A stretch of 23,773 bases of DNA from Carex sylvatica (Eukaryota > Streptophyta > Magnoliopsida > Poales > Cyperaceae), in assembly GCA_964058845.1 (NCBI GenBank), contig CAXKVR010000607.1:1-23773 (forward strand), written 5' to 3'. Every line of letters starts with the position of its first letter. Within the stretch, counting starts at the first letter, position 1. Both the position numbers and the translations under genes were made by a program. Below are positions 1 through 9,863 of this stretch, one piece after another. Below the pieces are notes generated by a model that saw only the letters and a program-made list of their open reading frames with translations, searched no databases and was not told the DNA's origin.

Positions 1-1141
1 AAGAAAACTACTTGGGCTATTTTACCATATTCTGACCAGCTGTACCAAAGCCTAAATTTAGGAATCTCCAGTAATTATCTTCTTTGCAGTTTAAGTACTA
101 CAAGGGCTCTTCTGGGCATTTTGACAAGAATTAGCATTTAAGAAAGCAAGAGGGAGCATTGCCTAAGTGTATTGTGAGCTGAAACCAAGCTTAACTGAAA
201 TTATATGTCAGCTTCTTATCTTGCATAGTGGTCTGACATTCCTTTAATTTCATTGGACTTCTTACCGGTTTTTGCATTTTTTATTTTTCCCTAGCCTGTA
301 ATAGTCATCTTTACCAAAGCCTAACTACATTTCAATGTCTTACGTTCCTATTTAAGATGTGACAGTAGTTTTGTCAATTTCTACTACTCTCCGCAACTTC
401 TTAAAAGAAATGCAGTGTCATATGTGAGGACTTAGTTTTAACCCAAAGATGTGAATTTCATTTAAAAGATTTTGTAATTTTTGGGCCATGAATGTTATAT
501 TGCAATTTGGGTGGAGCAAATGACTGTTGGAGATGTATACATGAATTTGATCCAATTTTTTGAAAATTTTGTATAGCGTCGAAATTATACAAATGTTAGG
601 GGATGTATTTGCATGACAAAACCTTCCTTGAATTTCAGAAAGAGTACTCAGAGCAGTGGGCTATGGCATGTGGAGAGATCTTGTGGGATCAGGGGTATTG
701 TCATGGAGAAATATGCTGCTTTGTTTTCTTAATTTTGGAATTAATCTATGGTTTCAGGTTTTCTTAATTACTATAATCATTTTACTTGAATCAAGTTAAT
801 ACTGAATGGAAAAACAGTTCAACCGTTGACCATCAAATTGGATATGTTCAAACGTTGACCATCTCAACGAAGAAAAGAAAAAACGGAAGGGAGGTGTGGA
901 AGGGAAAAAAAACGCGCCAGAACAAAAAAATATCGGAGCGAAGTCTGCAACGGCAACATCTTTAATTATTCGCTGATGTGGCAATTAAAAAACTCTAATT
1001 TTAGTTTCAGATATGTGGAGGTTTAGAAATTAAGAGAGATTAAAATTTTAAAAAGTAGTTAACAATTATTTAGAACCTCTAATAGTTTTATGGATGTAAA
1101 TGCTCTAAGTTATATTCCTGATGCAATTAAAGTAGTTAATT
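1..1141 (+). repeat. Left arm of a 2.3-kb near-perfect palindrome
   Basis: Each base i of this arm pairs with base 2336-i of the right arm. I checked several separated stretches (1-60, 241-300, 541-600, 780-840, 1085-1141) and saw neither mismatches nor indels. The constant coordinate sum over the whole length shows there is no net indel. The arm reaches the first base of the window, so its outer end is unseen. No convincing gene lies in it. The two 62-codon frames (796-984 minus, 1352-1540 plus) are the same sequence in the two arms and look non-coding. It could be a very recent inverted duplication or an assembly or read fold-back at a contig end. Confidence 0.97.
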
Positions 1142-1194
1142 TGACAAGTTCTTGTGATATAAAGCCAAAATGGCAAGGCGCCATCCAGGATTCG
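1142..1194. other. 53-base asymmetric spacer of the palindrome
   Basis: This is the only unpaired stretch between the two arms. It contains two small inverted motifs of its own, ACAAG-TT-CTTGT near 1144-1155 and GGCGCC near 1178-1183. Pairing stops abruptly at 1142/1194 (T opposite G). No gene or target-site feature is recognisable in it. Confidence 0.9.
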
Positions 1195-2335
1195 AATTAA
1201 CTACTTTAATTGCATCAGGAATATAACTTAGAGCATTTACATCCATAAAACTATTAGAGGTTCTAAATAATTGTTAACTACTTTTTAAAATTTTAATCTC
1301 TCTTAATTTCTAAACCTCCACATATCTGAAACTAAAATTAGAGTTTTTTAATTGCCACATCAGCGAATAATTAAAGATGTTGCCGTTGCAGACTTCGCTC
1401 CGATATTTTTTTGTTCTGGCGCGTTTTTTTTCCCTTCCACACCTCCCTTCCGTTTTTTCTTTTCTTCGTTGAGATGGTCAACGTTTGAACATATCCAATT
1501 TGATGGTCAACGGTTGAACTGTTTTTCCATTCAGTATTAACTTGATTCAAGTAAAATGATTATAGTAATTAAGAAAACCTGAAACCATAGATTAATTCCA
1601 AAATTAAGAAAACAAAGCAGCATATTTCTCCATGACAATACCCCTGATCCCACAAGATCTCTCCACATGCCATAGCCCACTGCTCTGAGTACTCTTTCTG
1701 AAATTCAAGGAAGGTTTTGTCATGCAAATACATCCCCTAACATTTGTATAATTTCGACGCTATACAAAATTTTCAAAAAATTGGATCAAATTCATGTATA
1801 CATCTCCAACAGTCATTTGCTCCACCCAAATTGCAATATAACATTCATGGCCCAAAAATTACAAAATCTTTTAAATGAAATTCACATCTTTGGGTTAAAA
1901 CTAAGTCCTCACATATGACACTGCATTTCTTTTAAGAAGTTGCGGAGAGTAGTAGAAATTGACAAAACTACTGTCACATCTTAAATAGGAACGTAAGACA
2001 TTGAAATGTAGTTAGGCTTTGGTAAAGATGACTATTACAGGCTAGGGAAAAATAAAAAATGCAAAAACCGGTAAGAAGTCCAATGAAATTAAAGGAATGT
2101 CAGACCACTATGCAAGATAAGAAGCTGACATATAATTTCAGTTAAGCTTGGTTTCAGCTCACAATACACTTAGGCAATGCTCCCTCTTGCTTTCTTAAAT
2201 GCTAATTCTTGTCAAAATGCCCAGAAGAGCCCTTGTAGTACTTAAACTGCAAAGAAGATAATTACTGGAGATTCCTAAATTTAGGCTTTGGTACAGCTGG
2301 TCAGAATATGGTAAAATAGCCCAAGTAGTTTTCTT
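1195..2335 (-). repeat. Right arm of the 2.3-kb palindrome
   Basis: This is the reverse complement of 1-1141. It runs without a visible break into ordinary sequence at 2336, so if the palindrome is an artefact this arm is probably the genuine chromosomal copy. It holds AT-rich sequence, a pyrimidine-rich stretch near 1405-1470, and a repeated GATGGTCAACG motif near 1472 and 1501. A short exon-like frame lies on the minus strand at about 2196-2275, but I could not connect it to a gene. Confidence 0.97.
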
Positions 2336-2659
2336 TACAAGAAAAAGAAAATAAGTATATATATTTTTTTTTTTGTGTGAAATTTTTATCTCATATTGTA
2401 GGGATGGTTTCCGAGAATAAAAAAAATCACCATCCATGCCGTATGGATCATGGGCCTTTACCAGTATGGTTCAACTAACAACCTACTGAATTGATAGTTT
2501 TAAGGTACCAACCATTTGTTTGCTTCTAATTTTGTTCGTTCTTAATTTTCCATTACAAGAGAAGTATAAATTGATATTTACACTCTTCACTTATGGCTAA
2601 TCTTGCAAGGAGGAGTAGAACGACCTTGAGGGCGTACCGGATAACTGGACTGCGGGAAC

Positions 2660-2753
2660 GGTACAGCCACGGTACCAGAACTAGCCGACAATATTTCAGT
2701 TGGAGCAAGAAGGGTACAGCCACGATACCAGATCTGGCCTACAATATTTCAGT
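2660..2753 (+). repeat. Two-copy tandem repeat, 53-base period
   Basis: A 41-base unit that begins GGTACAGCCACG and ends ATATTTCAGT occurs at 2660-2700 and again at 2713-2753 with about five differences. Nearby sequence (2625-2660, 2855-2880) and positions 18490-18530 carry further GGTACC/GGTAC-rich variants, so this may be the remnant of a dispersed repeat. Confidence 0.8.
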
Positions 2754-3055
2754 ACATGTAACACAACTGGTATGAGATAGGAGCATTACTGGTAAACATG
2801 CATATCAGTTCAAGTTTTAAAATTGTGAAGATGGCGCCAATTCAAGATGCTGGTACCAAGCGGATCACCTGTCAGATGGGAAATGAAAAACTTACAAGGA
2901 ACCCCTTATTTTTTCTCCTTATTTGTGAAATGATGGACAGGGGTAGTTAGATGTAATTTTAGTTTCAGTTTATCTTTCCTTTTACAAGTCTATGCTTACC
3001 AGGGCTTTAAGTAATCAAATCCTGAAAGTGGTTTAAAGTACTTTTATTCTCTTTA

Positions 3056-3194
<139 letters not shown>

Positions 3195-3535
3195 CGAAAA
3201 TGCTTTCATTACTGTACTTCGTCACTATATTATTCAAGCACTCTACATCAGAGTACTTTATCAACTAAACCAATCATTTGCCCAAAAAAAAATATATGTA
3301 TATATTCCAGTGCTTTACATCACATAGTACTTTATCACTATACTATCCAAGTATTTTACAGCACAAAATTTGTATTTCATACAATTTCTAAGAATTTCTA
3401 AGAATTTGAAAGCATCAACAAAAAAAATTGTTAAAGGACTCCAGAGCAGGACCAGATAGAAACCAAAAATTCCCCAAACCAGTTTGAAATGGTGGATTCC
3501 TACTACTATTCTATCAAGTAATGTTTCTAATTCTA

Positions 3536-4746
3536 TTATTCACGTTTGAAACGGTGCTCCACATATACTAAAGTCATTGCCAAAACAGAAACTGTGACAA
3601 AGACCACCAACAGGCACACGACAAATTCAAAGATTAAGTATATCAATAATGGTCTTATCAACAATGTTGCAACGGCTGCGGTTTTCGATACAACAAAGAG
3701 ATAATAGAGGAATCTTTGCAACCACCAGCGTTTCTTAACAAACAGGAGAGGAAATGTGACTAGCCAAACAAACAGACACCATACACAGGTTGCTTCTGGT
3801 AAGGCCTCGGCCCAGATTTGGTGGTGGTTGTTTCGCAGCACATTATTGCAATTTCCATCCCTGCCCCTTCCACACAAGTACTCTTTGTCCACACCGGTGA
3901 TCATTAGGTCTTCATTGATTTTACCATTGTATGCGTGTTGAGGTGGATACTCACACACAGAAACTCCTTGTCCTTCCACATGTCGCCGAATTGTCACGGT
4001 ATTGGTGGAGGTAAGAGCTATACTTGTAATGAGTCCCAAAACCGTCACCATCAACATCCTGTGATGCCCTGCCACCGCTTCATTTATAGTCTGATTATAT
4101 ACACAACATCAATTCATTTAATCATTTAACAAAACTAGAGGATAATGCAATCATTACCCTTTGTGCCCCTGGTGGAAGTCCAACCAGCACCAAAACCATG
4201 AAATTCAGAGGAGAAATCAGCAAGGTGCTAGTATGTGCTCTCATTGATGAATTATGCCAAGGTTTAAATCATCAAACTGAAATAATGCAACCTTTACTAG
4301 AACAACAACACAACCTATTCTCTGAACCTCGCACCTTGCCACCAAAGGGAGAAATTGACCACAAATTTACCTCATACCAGACTCAAAACCCATTAACCTA
4401 AGGCCATACATATCTTCATATTTTTCAGAAATTGGAGATAGAAAGGATAATTGAGGAATTAATCAAGAACCCTTTGATTCAGCCATCAAATATCAAATAT
4501 CATGCACAAGTATTACTAATTCAAAAACTTCAAAGAAATTTCAGTATAAAAATATATTTAACTTACTTGAGGTGGCTCAAATTGACGATCTAGTCCATTG
4601 TATCTACCAAAGAACCAATTGAAATTGAAAGCTGCATTGTTGAAATTTAATAAAAGAAAATTAACTAAAAAGAAAAAAAAAATGTTTTGATCTTGATCTT
4701 GATTTTTTCCACAGAAATAGAAACAAAAGCTAAATCACTTACCCAT
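3536..4746 (-). CDS. Unrecognised four-span membrane protein, 207 aa, spliced
   Basis: I do not recognise this family. My model on the minus strand has coding exons 4746-4743, 4631-4567 and 4090-3536, joined in frame through GTAAGT donors and CAG acceptors, plus an upstream non-coding exon (about 5003-4877) and introns of 97, 111 and 476 bases. The open frame from 4075 would need a GTG start, which argues that it is an internal exon extending to the acceptor at 4091. The predicted protein starts MAFNFNWFFGRYNG and has hydrophobic spans at about 35-57, 125-142, 150-173 and 177-200. A polar loop (58-124) carries Cys69, Cys96 and Cys104. Basic KKRWW after span 2 and HRFKRE at the C terminus suggest that the N and C termini face the cytosol and the Cys loop the lumen or outside. 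The coding part of exon 2 is only four bases (ATGG). The gene is supported by its splice structure and composition; its function is unknown. RNA reads would settle the exons. Confidence 0.75.
4144..4545 (+). pseudogene. Decayed Ty3/gypsy polyprotein fragment (protease to RT)
   Basis: The plus-strand translation matches the gypsy pol layout. A protease lead-in (TMKFRGEI..VLVCALID) breaks off just where the catalytic LIDSG should be. It is followed directly by the connection to reverse transcriptase (LFSEPRTLPPKGEIDH, the usual EP..LPP..EIDH signature). After an in-frame TAA and two frame changes come QKLEIERIIEELIKN, QPSN and VLLIQK, the start of the RT domain. The middle of the protease is therefore deleted and the frame is broken, so this cannot be functional. 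It lies antisense inside the last intron of the membrane-protein gene and fills most of it. Identification rests on family motifs I recognise. Confidence 0.85.
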
Positions 4747-4779
4747 TAGATATGGACAGGATGCATTAGCAATGGATAT
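4743..4779 (-). other. 37-base exon with a six-codon uORF overlapping the main start
   Basis: This exon lies between a TTTGCAG acceptor and a GTAAGT donor. It contains an ATG followed by six sense codons' worth of frame (MHPVHI) whose stop TAA overlaps the main start codon as TAATG. Scanning ribosomes would meet the uORF first, so the main protein may rely on leaky scanning or termination-reinitiation. This is an inference from the sequence only. Confidence 0.6.
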
Positions 4780-4876
4780 CTGCAAATATCGAGAAGAAGG
4801 CCAAAAAAGAGAATTGAATTCAAATATGCAACACCGTACATTTATTGATAATCCTAAAAGATTTCAGCGGACTGAC

Positions 4877-5003
4877 CTGTTTAGAAGATTTGAAGCCCGA
4901 TCTTCACCGAGCTGTTGCGATCTGAACTAGACTTAGAACTAGAGAGAGATTGCCAGAAGTAGAGCGAAGCAAGAATGAGGAGTAATACTAATAGAGTGTG
5001 AAA
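4877..5003 (-). other. Probable 5' UTR exon of the membrane-protein gene
   Basis: Downstream of the TATA box on the minus strand comes a pyrimidine-rich leader, ending at the donor CTAAACAG|GTCAGT with the first intron base at 4876. No long frame is present. The upstream limit is estimated as about 30 bases from the TATA box and is not precise. Confidence 0.55.
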
Positions 5004-5030
5004 AACGGTGGAGGAGAAGAAAGAGCGGGA

Positions 5031-5037
5031 ATTTATA
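5031..5037 (-). promoter_or_regulatory. TATA box of the membrane-protein gene
   Basis: On the minus strand the sequence reads CCCGTATAAATTCCC, followed by a CT-rich patch typical of plant core promoters. It sits about 285 bases upstream of the start codon, and two introns account for about 210 of those bases. Confidence 0.6.
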
Positions 5038-5093
5038 CGGGTCGTCCTGACCCGTAAAAATTTATTATATGGCTTGTTAATAATATATTATAA

Positions 5094-5195
5094 GGTATTG
5101 TGGTTTGTGCTGCCATCGCAATGGAAGGACAGGTGTTCGAATCCCAATACAGACCATTATTTACATTTTTTATTTTTATTTTTAACTGAAATCCT
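5094..5195 (+). repeat. Possible tRNA-derived SINE remnant
   Basis: The segment contains a B-box-like GTTCGAATCC (5135-5144) with an A-box-like TGGTTTGTGCTG about 30 bases upstream. GTATTG and CAATAC could pair as an acceptor stem, and a T-rich tail follows. The body is shorter than a tRNA and the anticodon arm is not convincing, so this is at best a decayed SINE or tRNA relic. It sits just upstream of the membrane-protein gene promoter. Confidence 0.4.
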
Positions 5196-5214
5196 TTCTA
5201 TACGAGTTATCACT

Positions 5215-5716
5215 TAGGGGTGAAAACGGAGCGGATACGGAGCGGATAATGCTGATATTATATCCGCATCCGTTAGATAATGAGCGGATACGGATAGTAA
5301 ATGAATATTAAAATTCAATACCAAATTCGTCTTAAACGAATAATCTACGGATACGGATTCGAATACGGATATAAAACAAATAATGGTCGGATAATTAAGA
5401 TATATGAAATTCTAAGATACAAATATTAATTAAAAAATTAAATATAAATATTAATAATAACTATAAGTTAAGATATATGAATTATGGCTGTTCTTATTGT
5501 TTATTTAATAATTAATATATTGTCTGTTTTCTCAGATAGTGCGGATATCCGCTCTGTTTGTGACATCGGATCCGTATCCGTATCCGAATTTCTGGTGCTG
5601 TACTCCGTATACAGATAATATCCGAATCCATATCTGGCTACTATCTGAATCCATTTATCCGTATCCAGATCTCAACCGGATTCGGAGCGGATAATCCGAC
5701 TCCGTTTTCATCGCTA
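5215..5716. mobile_element. hAT-like MITE with CGGATA subterminal arrays, about 502 bp
   Basis: The left end reads TAGGGGTGAAAACGGA and the right end, reverse-complemented, reads TAGCGATGAAAACGGA. The two ends are rich in GGATACGGA and CGGATAA repeats in both orientations, typical of hAT subterminal transposase-binding repeats, and the middle is AT-rich without a coding frame. GAGTTAT occurs at 5204-5210 and directly after the right end at 5717-5723, consistent with a slightly eroded 8-base target duplication. It is non-autonomous. The superfamily assignment is from termini and flank only. Confidence 0.75.
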
Positions 5717-7015
5717 GAGTTATGTCATCTTTACAAAACACATAATCAAGACATTTTAGCTAACACATTTAATTTTTATTATTTTTAGCTAATACATTTT
5801 ATTTTTCTTATTTTTCTCGTAGAAAAATATCTGATCCACTGTGGAAATAAGAGGAACAAGAATTGCCCCAAAACAGAATAAGCTGTTATGATTCGCCAAT
5901 AACTGTAATTAAAAGATGTCCGCTCTTTCATTAATTAGTTTACCTTTTTTTATTTTTTTATATTAGAAGTCTAAATTTATTTAGACATATACGCGTCACA
6001 TGTACTAGCCAGTTTAATTTGTAAATAACGGTATGCGATCGTCGAACGGATAGGGTATCGTCAAGCAATTAATCGGAAATAATCGGTCATAATAAAAAAT
6101 AATCAGTCAATTAATCAAAAAGTTCATGATAGTTTGGTCAACGCTAACAACTAATCGACCGATTAATCAGTCTAAACGGTCGTTTTTTACAACAATGATG
6201 CTGGCTATATAATTTTCTGATTGGTCATGATATCTTTTTATTTTTCTTAAATGTTATTTAAAATAATTGTTGATAATTGTTGGAATATGTCTTCAATTTC
6301 ATTCTTTTTTCATATCATTTAAAAAATATTATTTGTCATTTAAATAAATACTATAGATAGAGATAAATAAAGAAGGGATTGGAGGTGTAGAGAAGAAAAC
6401 CTCTACATCGTCTCTTTCACACATTAGTGTTTGCATATGGAAGAGATTTTATTTCCTTGCTAATTACTGAAATCTCAAACAGAGAAATGTGATATCTCAA
6501 ATGATATAAACTATATATAGAGAGAAGAGAGATGTCTTTAGAGAGTTAATCAAAATTAAGAAATAGGTTCAAATAAGAAAGTCTGCGCATCTTCTCTCAT
6601 TTATTATTATTTTTTTAAACAATAAGGAATGAATTATATAGAATGGTCACAGAGAATATATATGTTACTTGAAGTAACAAAATATTTCATTTTTATCTTC
6701 AAATTTTTCAGTATCACAAATAAGTTTAAATATCAAATATATGTATGAAGCATTTAAGGTTAATCAAGTAGAATTAAATTACGATCAGACTTGCCGAAAC
6801 GGAAATGTGCATTTTTTTTCCCTCCAAATTTTAGGTTCAATTTTCATGTTTTTAATATCTTTCGTAGAAATCATATTCTTGATGAAATGTTTATATTTGT
6901 TTTCATTTATTATGGATCATTTAGGGAATAACCAAGATGATTAATAAAATAATTTTCAACACCAAAGGAGAATATAAGAGCATTTAAATAGGCTTCCACA
7001 TTTCTTGGTTATAAT

Positions 7016-7132
7016 AATTAATTATATTATATTTGCTAAAAAAATATAACAGTAGATCATGAGGCAATAATCGAGATTAATATTTTCAATTTTCAATTTT
7101 TATTATTTTATTTAATAGTAAATTTTCATCAA
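7016..7132 (+). repeat. Direct repeat, copy 1
   Basis: This stretch and 7653-7765 share about 115 bases, nearly identical over AACAGTAGATCATGAGGCAA and its surroundings. They differ mainly in A/T run lengths and a small indel near 7100-7112. The copies lie about 637 bases apart. They could be eroded terminal repeats of one insertion or a local duplication. Confidence 0.9.
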
Positions 7133-7652
7133 ATTAGTGATTCATCTAAAAGACCATTATACCTATTATATTTCTAAATTACTGTCTATCGATCAATAAT
7201 AATAAGCTGAACTGACTGTATATATGATCATAATAACCTTTTTAATTAGCAATAAACATTCTAGGTCATCTACTATTTTATTTGAAAAATTAAAACTTTG
7301 CAATTTTCACTTACAACTTCAACTATATAAATGATTAAAACAGAATTAGTATATTCTGGATATTGTTTTGATTACATATAATGACAAAAATAAGTATAGA
7401 AAACTATGTACATATTTTTTAGTTTTTAGTAAAGAATAAAATGAGTACTTTACAAATTCAAAATAAATTTAAAATAAGTTTTAATAGAAAATGTTTCGTC
7501 AGGATCTGCAACAAATAACATGTCAGAGAAAAGAACCGTACATTCTAAATTTAAAATTCTTTTGAAAATAAAATATCAAGAAGCATGGTGGAATTGGACA
7601 ATTATTGCGAATATCGACTTTGATCATATGTGATGATTCATCAATGACAGAC

Positions 7653-7765
7653 AATTAATTATATTATATTTGCTAAAAAAAAATATAACAGTAGATCATG
7701 AGGCAATAATCGAGATTAATATTTTCAATTTTCAATTTTTTAATTAATAGTAATTTTTCATCAAA
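7653..7765 (+). repeat. Direct repeat, copy 2
   Basis: This is the partner of 7016-7132. No gene lies between the copies, and no clear target duplication was seen outside them. Confidence 0.9.
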
Positions 7766-8062
7766 AAACATGTAAACTTAAAAATATATATATTCCTAGT
7801 ATGCAATTAATAATTAATTTTTGGAAAGTATGCAAAGAGCACCAACCATCAAAACAAGAGTAAGCAAGCACAGAATGCTTATTAACCTTGACTATTGCTC
7901 GTTTATCCAACAACATAGCTTCATGTTTTGTTAATTTATGGTTGGAAGACAATATAAAAGTTCACATGGTTTAGACTTTAAGAGTTCAATTTGTGATTCT
8001 GGGCAGACAGAAGAACAAAGCTCTCTTGATAGATGATTATTAAAAGGAAAAAACTTTAGTTT

Positions 8063-8175
8063 GAATTAATTTAGTGTAAAGTCAAGTGGTTAAAATTAAA
8101 ATGTTTATAAATTAATTTTAATGCATTCATTTTTGGACACCTTTTGATCACTTGAGTCTATACAAAATTAATTTT
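8063..8175. repeat. Short inverted repeat (33-34-base arms)
   Basis: Bases 8063-8095 pair imperfectly with 8142-8175 around a 46-base loop; both arms contain GTCAAGTG/CACTTGA and AATTAATTT. It may be a small MITE remnant. No target duplication was identified. Confidence 0.6.
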
Positions 8176-8806
8176 AAATTTTAAATTTTTGGCATGTAGA
8201 TGCATCACTTGTAAGGCAGAAGAATTTCAATTATTTAAATTCGTCATTTGAAATCAATCCGATAAATTTTAGAATTGAGTTCACAAAAGAGCTTGGTGAA
8301 CTCAAAAACATCCTAGTTGTACTCAAATAATTTACTCTATTTGATTAGTTTAACATGTCACCAACAACCAATTAGAAATAGATTGTTAAACAAACACACA
8401 AAAAATAGAACGCATGACAGCTAAATAGGCTCTTCAATTAATTAGTTAGGACAATAATCGATCGGACTTCATATTAGCGACTAAGTCGGTGAAATTTGTA
8501 GTATTCCACCATAAATAGAGTGATGTTATTTTAATAAGTATGTCTCTAATTTAGAATATTTTTTTCAAGTTTAATACCTACTAAGCAAGGAAGATACAGA
8601 GAATTAAAAAGGGCTAGTGATAAAGATGCGTTTATAGCTAGGAGATTTTCACAAAATTTTCTAATTTTGATACTAATAAATAAATAAAAGATATGACGAT
8701 GAAAACAAATATAGATACTCAAAGATATATTACCTAATTATAAATATAGCTAACAAATTAAGCATACCAAATATATATATTCCTAGTAATAAATACCAAT
8801 TGATGC

Positions 8807-8815
8807 TATATAAAT
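8807..8815 (+). promoter_or_regulatory. TATA box of the 179-aa membrane-protein gene
   Basis: The sequence TATATAAAT lies about 92 bases upstream of the ATG at 8907. Transcription would start around 8838-8845, giving a 5' leader of about 65 bases with no upstream ATG conflict that I noticed. Confidence 0.65.
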
Positions 8816-8906
8816 ATCTCCTAACGCCATTTGCCTATACATGTATGTACTAAAAATCATTTGAATTTAACTCCTTTAATTAATTCAGCGGAGAAAGTTC
8901 GATCAG

Positions 8907-9759
8907 ATGGATACTTCCAAAGATTCAGATCACGAAACAAGGTAAACTTTTAGATGAAATATTGTTCATATTATTGTTTGGTATTAGAAGAATTTTTAGT
9001 AGTCCTTCGTATTTGTTCATGCAATCGGTGTTAATTTCTATCACCAAACAACTTTTAATTTATGAATGGGCAGTTCATATCCTCTTTTAATCCTTCTTCT
9101 AATTTTTCAGGATTGGACCTACCTCCTCTCATGTCACTATCAACGTTCCTGATGAACTTTCTAGACTGAATCAACCCCTTCTGACGCCACTACCAAGGTA
9201 AAACATGATATCCATTGTTCTTATTACGAATTAAACCAACAAAATGATATTAATCTATTGTTCTTATTATGAATTAAACCAACAAAATCAACATCCTGCT
9301 ATAAATAGTTAATTCTTTTTCAAAATTTCCTCTATTTTCAGGGCTGATCCTAACCCTTTGGATGCTGTTATCATCGTTCCAGTTGAACTTGCAAAAGTCG
9401 AAAGCCGTTACGGCATTATTCTTTCACTAATTGCTTTAACTCTTATTCCAGCTTTCTTCGAGTCGATATGCAATACCACTAGTCACGTAAGACCCTTATT
9501 AGTGATATTTGCAGTCATTTCTTATGCCAGCTTACTTGTCACTTCTTGGCACAAGATGAGGTTTCTAAGAGAAGAACCCGGCGATGCCGAAATGGTTTAC
9601 ACATTTACCGGCTTTTTCATACTGGAACTAGTTGCGTTTTTTGCCCTCATAGTCTTTTTACCCCCTCACTCGGTTATTTATGCCATTGAGATCGTCTGGA
9701 CAGTATTAGGTTTTGTAATAACGAGTAGTGTGCTACTCAAGTTCAAATTTTATGGTTAA
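8907..9759 (+). CDS. Unrecognised four-span membrane protein, 179 aa, spliced
   Basis: I do not recognise this family. Three exons (8907-8941, 9111-9197, 9342-9759) join in frame through AAG|GTAAA donors and TTTTCAG|G acceptors, and both introns (169 and 144 bases) split an AGG codon. The total is 540 bases including TAA. The open frame visible from 9358 starts at a TTG codon, so it is only the last exon. The predicted protein starts MDTSKDSDHETR. It has a polar, Pro- and Ser-rich N-terminal tail (1-62) and then spans at about 64-83, 91-110, 125-147 and 151-172, with a very short C-terminal tail (KFKFYG). The loop between spans 2 and 3 (HKMRFLREEPGDAE) is charged. The 3' flank beginning 35 bases after the stop is part of a tandem duplication that carries a poly(A) signal. 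Function unknown; I see no similarity to the 207-residue protein at 3536-4746. Confidence 0.85.
9214..9288 (+). repeat. Intronic tandem repeat, 43-base period
   Basis: A 32-base unit beginning ATTGTTCTTATTA occurs at 9214-9245 and 9257-9288 with one difference, inside the second intron of the membrane-protein gene. Each copy is preceded by GATAT. It looks like a recent slippage or local duplication. Confidence 0.9.
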
Positions 9760-9863
9760 CTTTGCATAATCATAAATGGCTACGTTGTGTTGACATAATA
9801 TCAGTAGAAGATATATAATTGCATGCTTTCTTTATATATGTTATATGTATGTTGTGACAAATT

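Larger units (their letters stand above)
5717..8800. other. AT-rich intergenic stretch, no gene seen
   Basis: No frame here has convincing coding character or splice context. It holds a patch of repeated ATTAATCG/CGGTC motifs (about 6045-6185), a 115-base direct repeat pair (7016 and 7653) and a small inverted repeat (8063-8175), which suggests old transposon debris. Confidence 0.6.

Noticed and set aside
796..1540. Identical 62-codon frames in both palindrome arms
   Set aside because: They are one sequence seen twice; the composition is low-complexity (Phe/Ser/Pro from a pyrimidine-rich stretch) and there is no splice or promoter context.
2196..2470. Exon-like frames on the minus strand (a short terminal segment ending at about 2196 after a TTTGCAG acceptor, and an open segment at about 2400-2450)
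   Set aside because: The pieces could not be joined by proper GT..AG introns in a consistent frame, and I recognise no protein in them.
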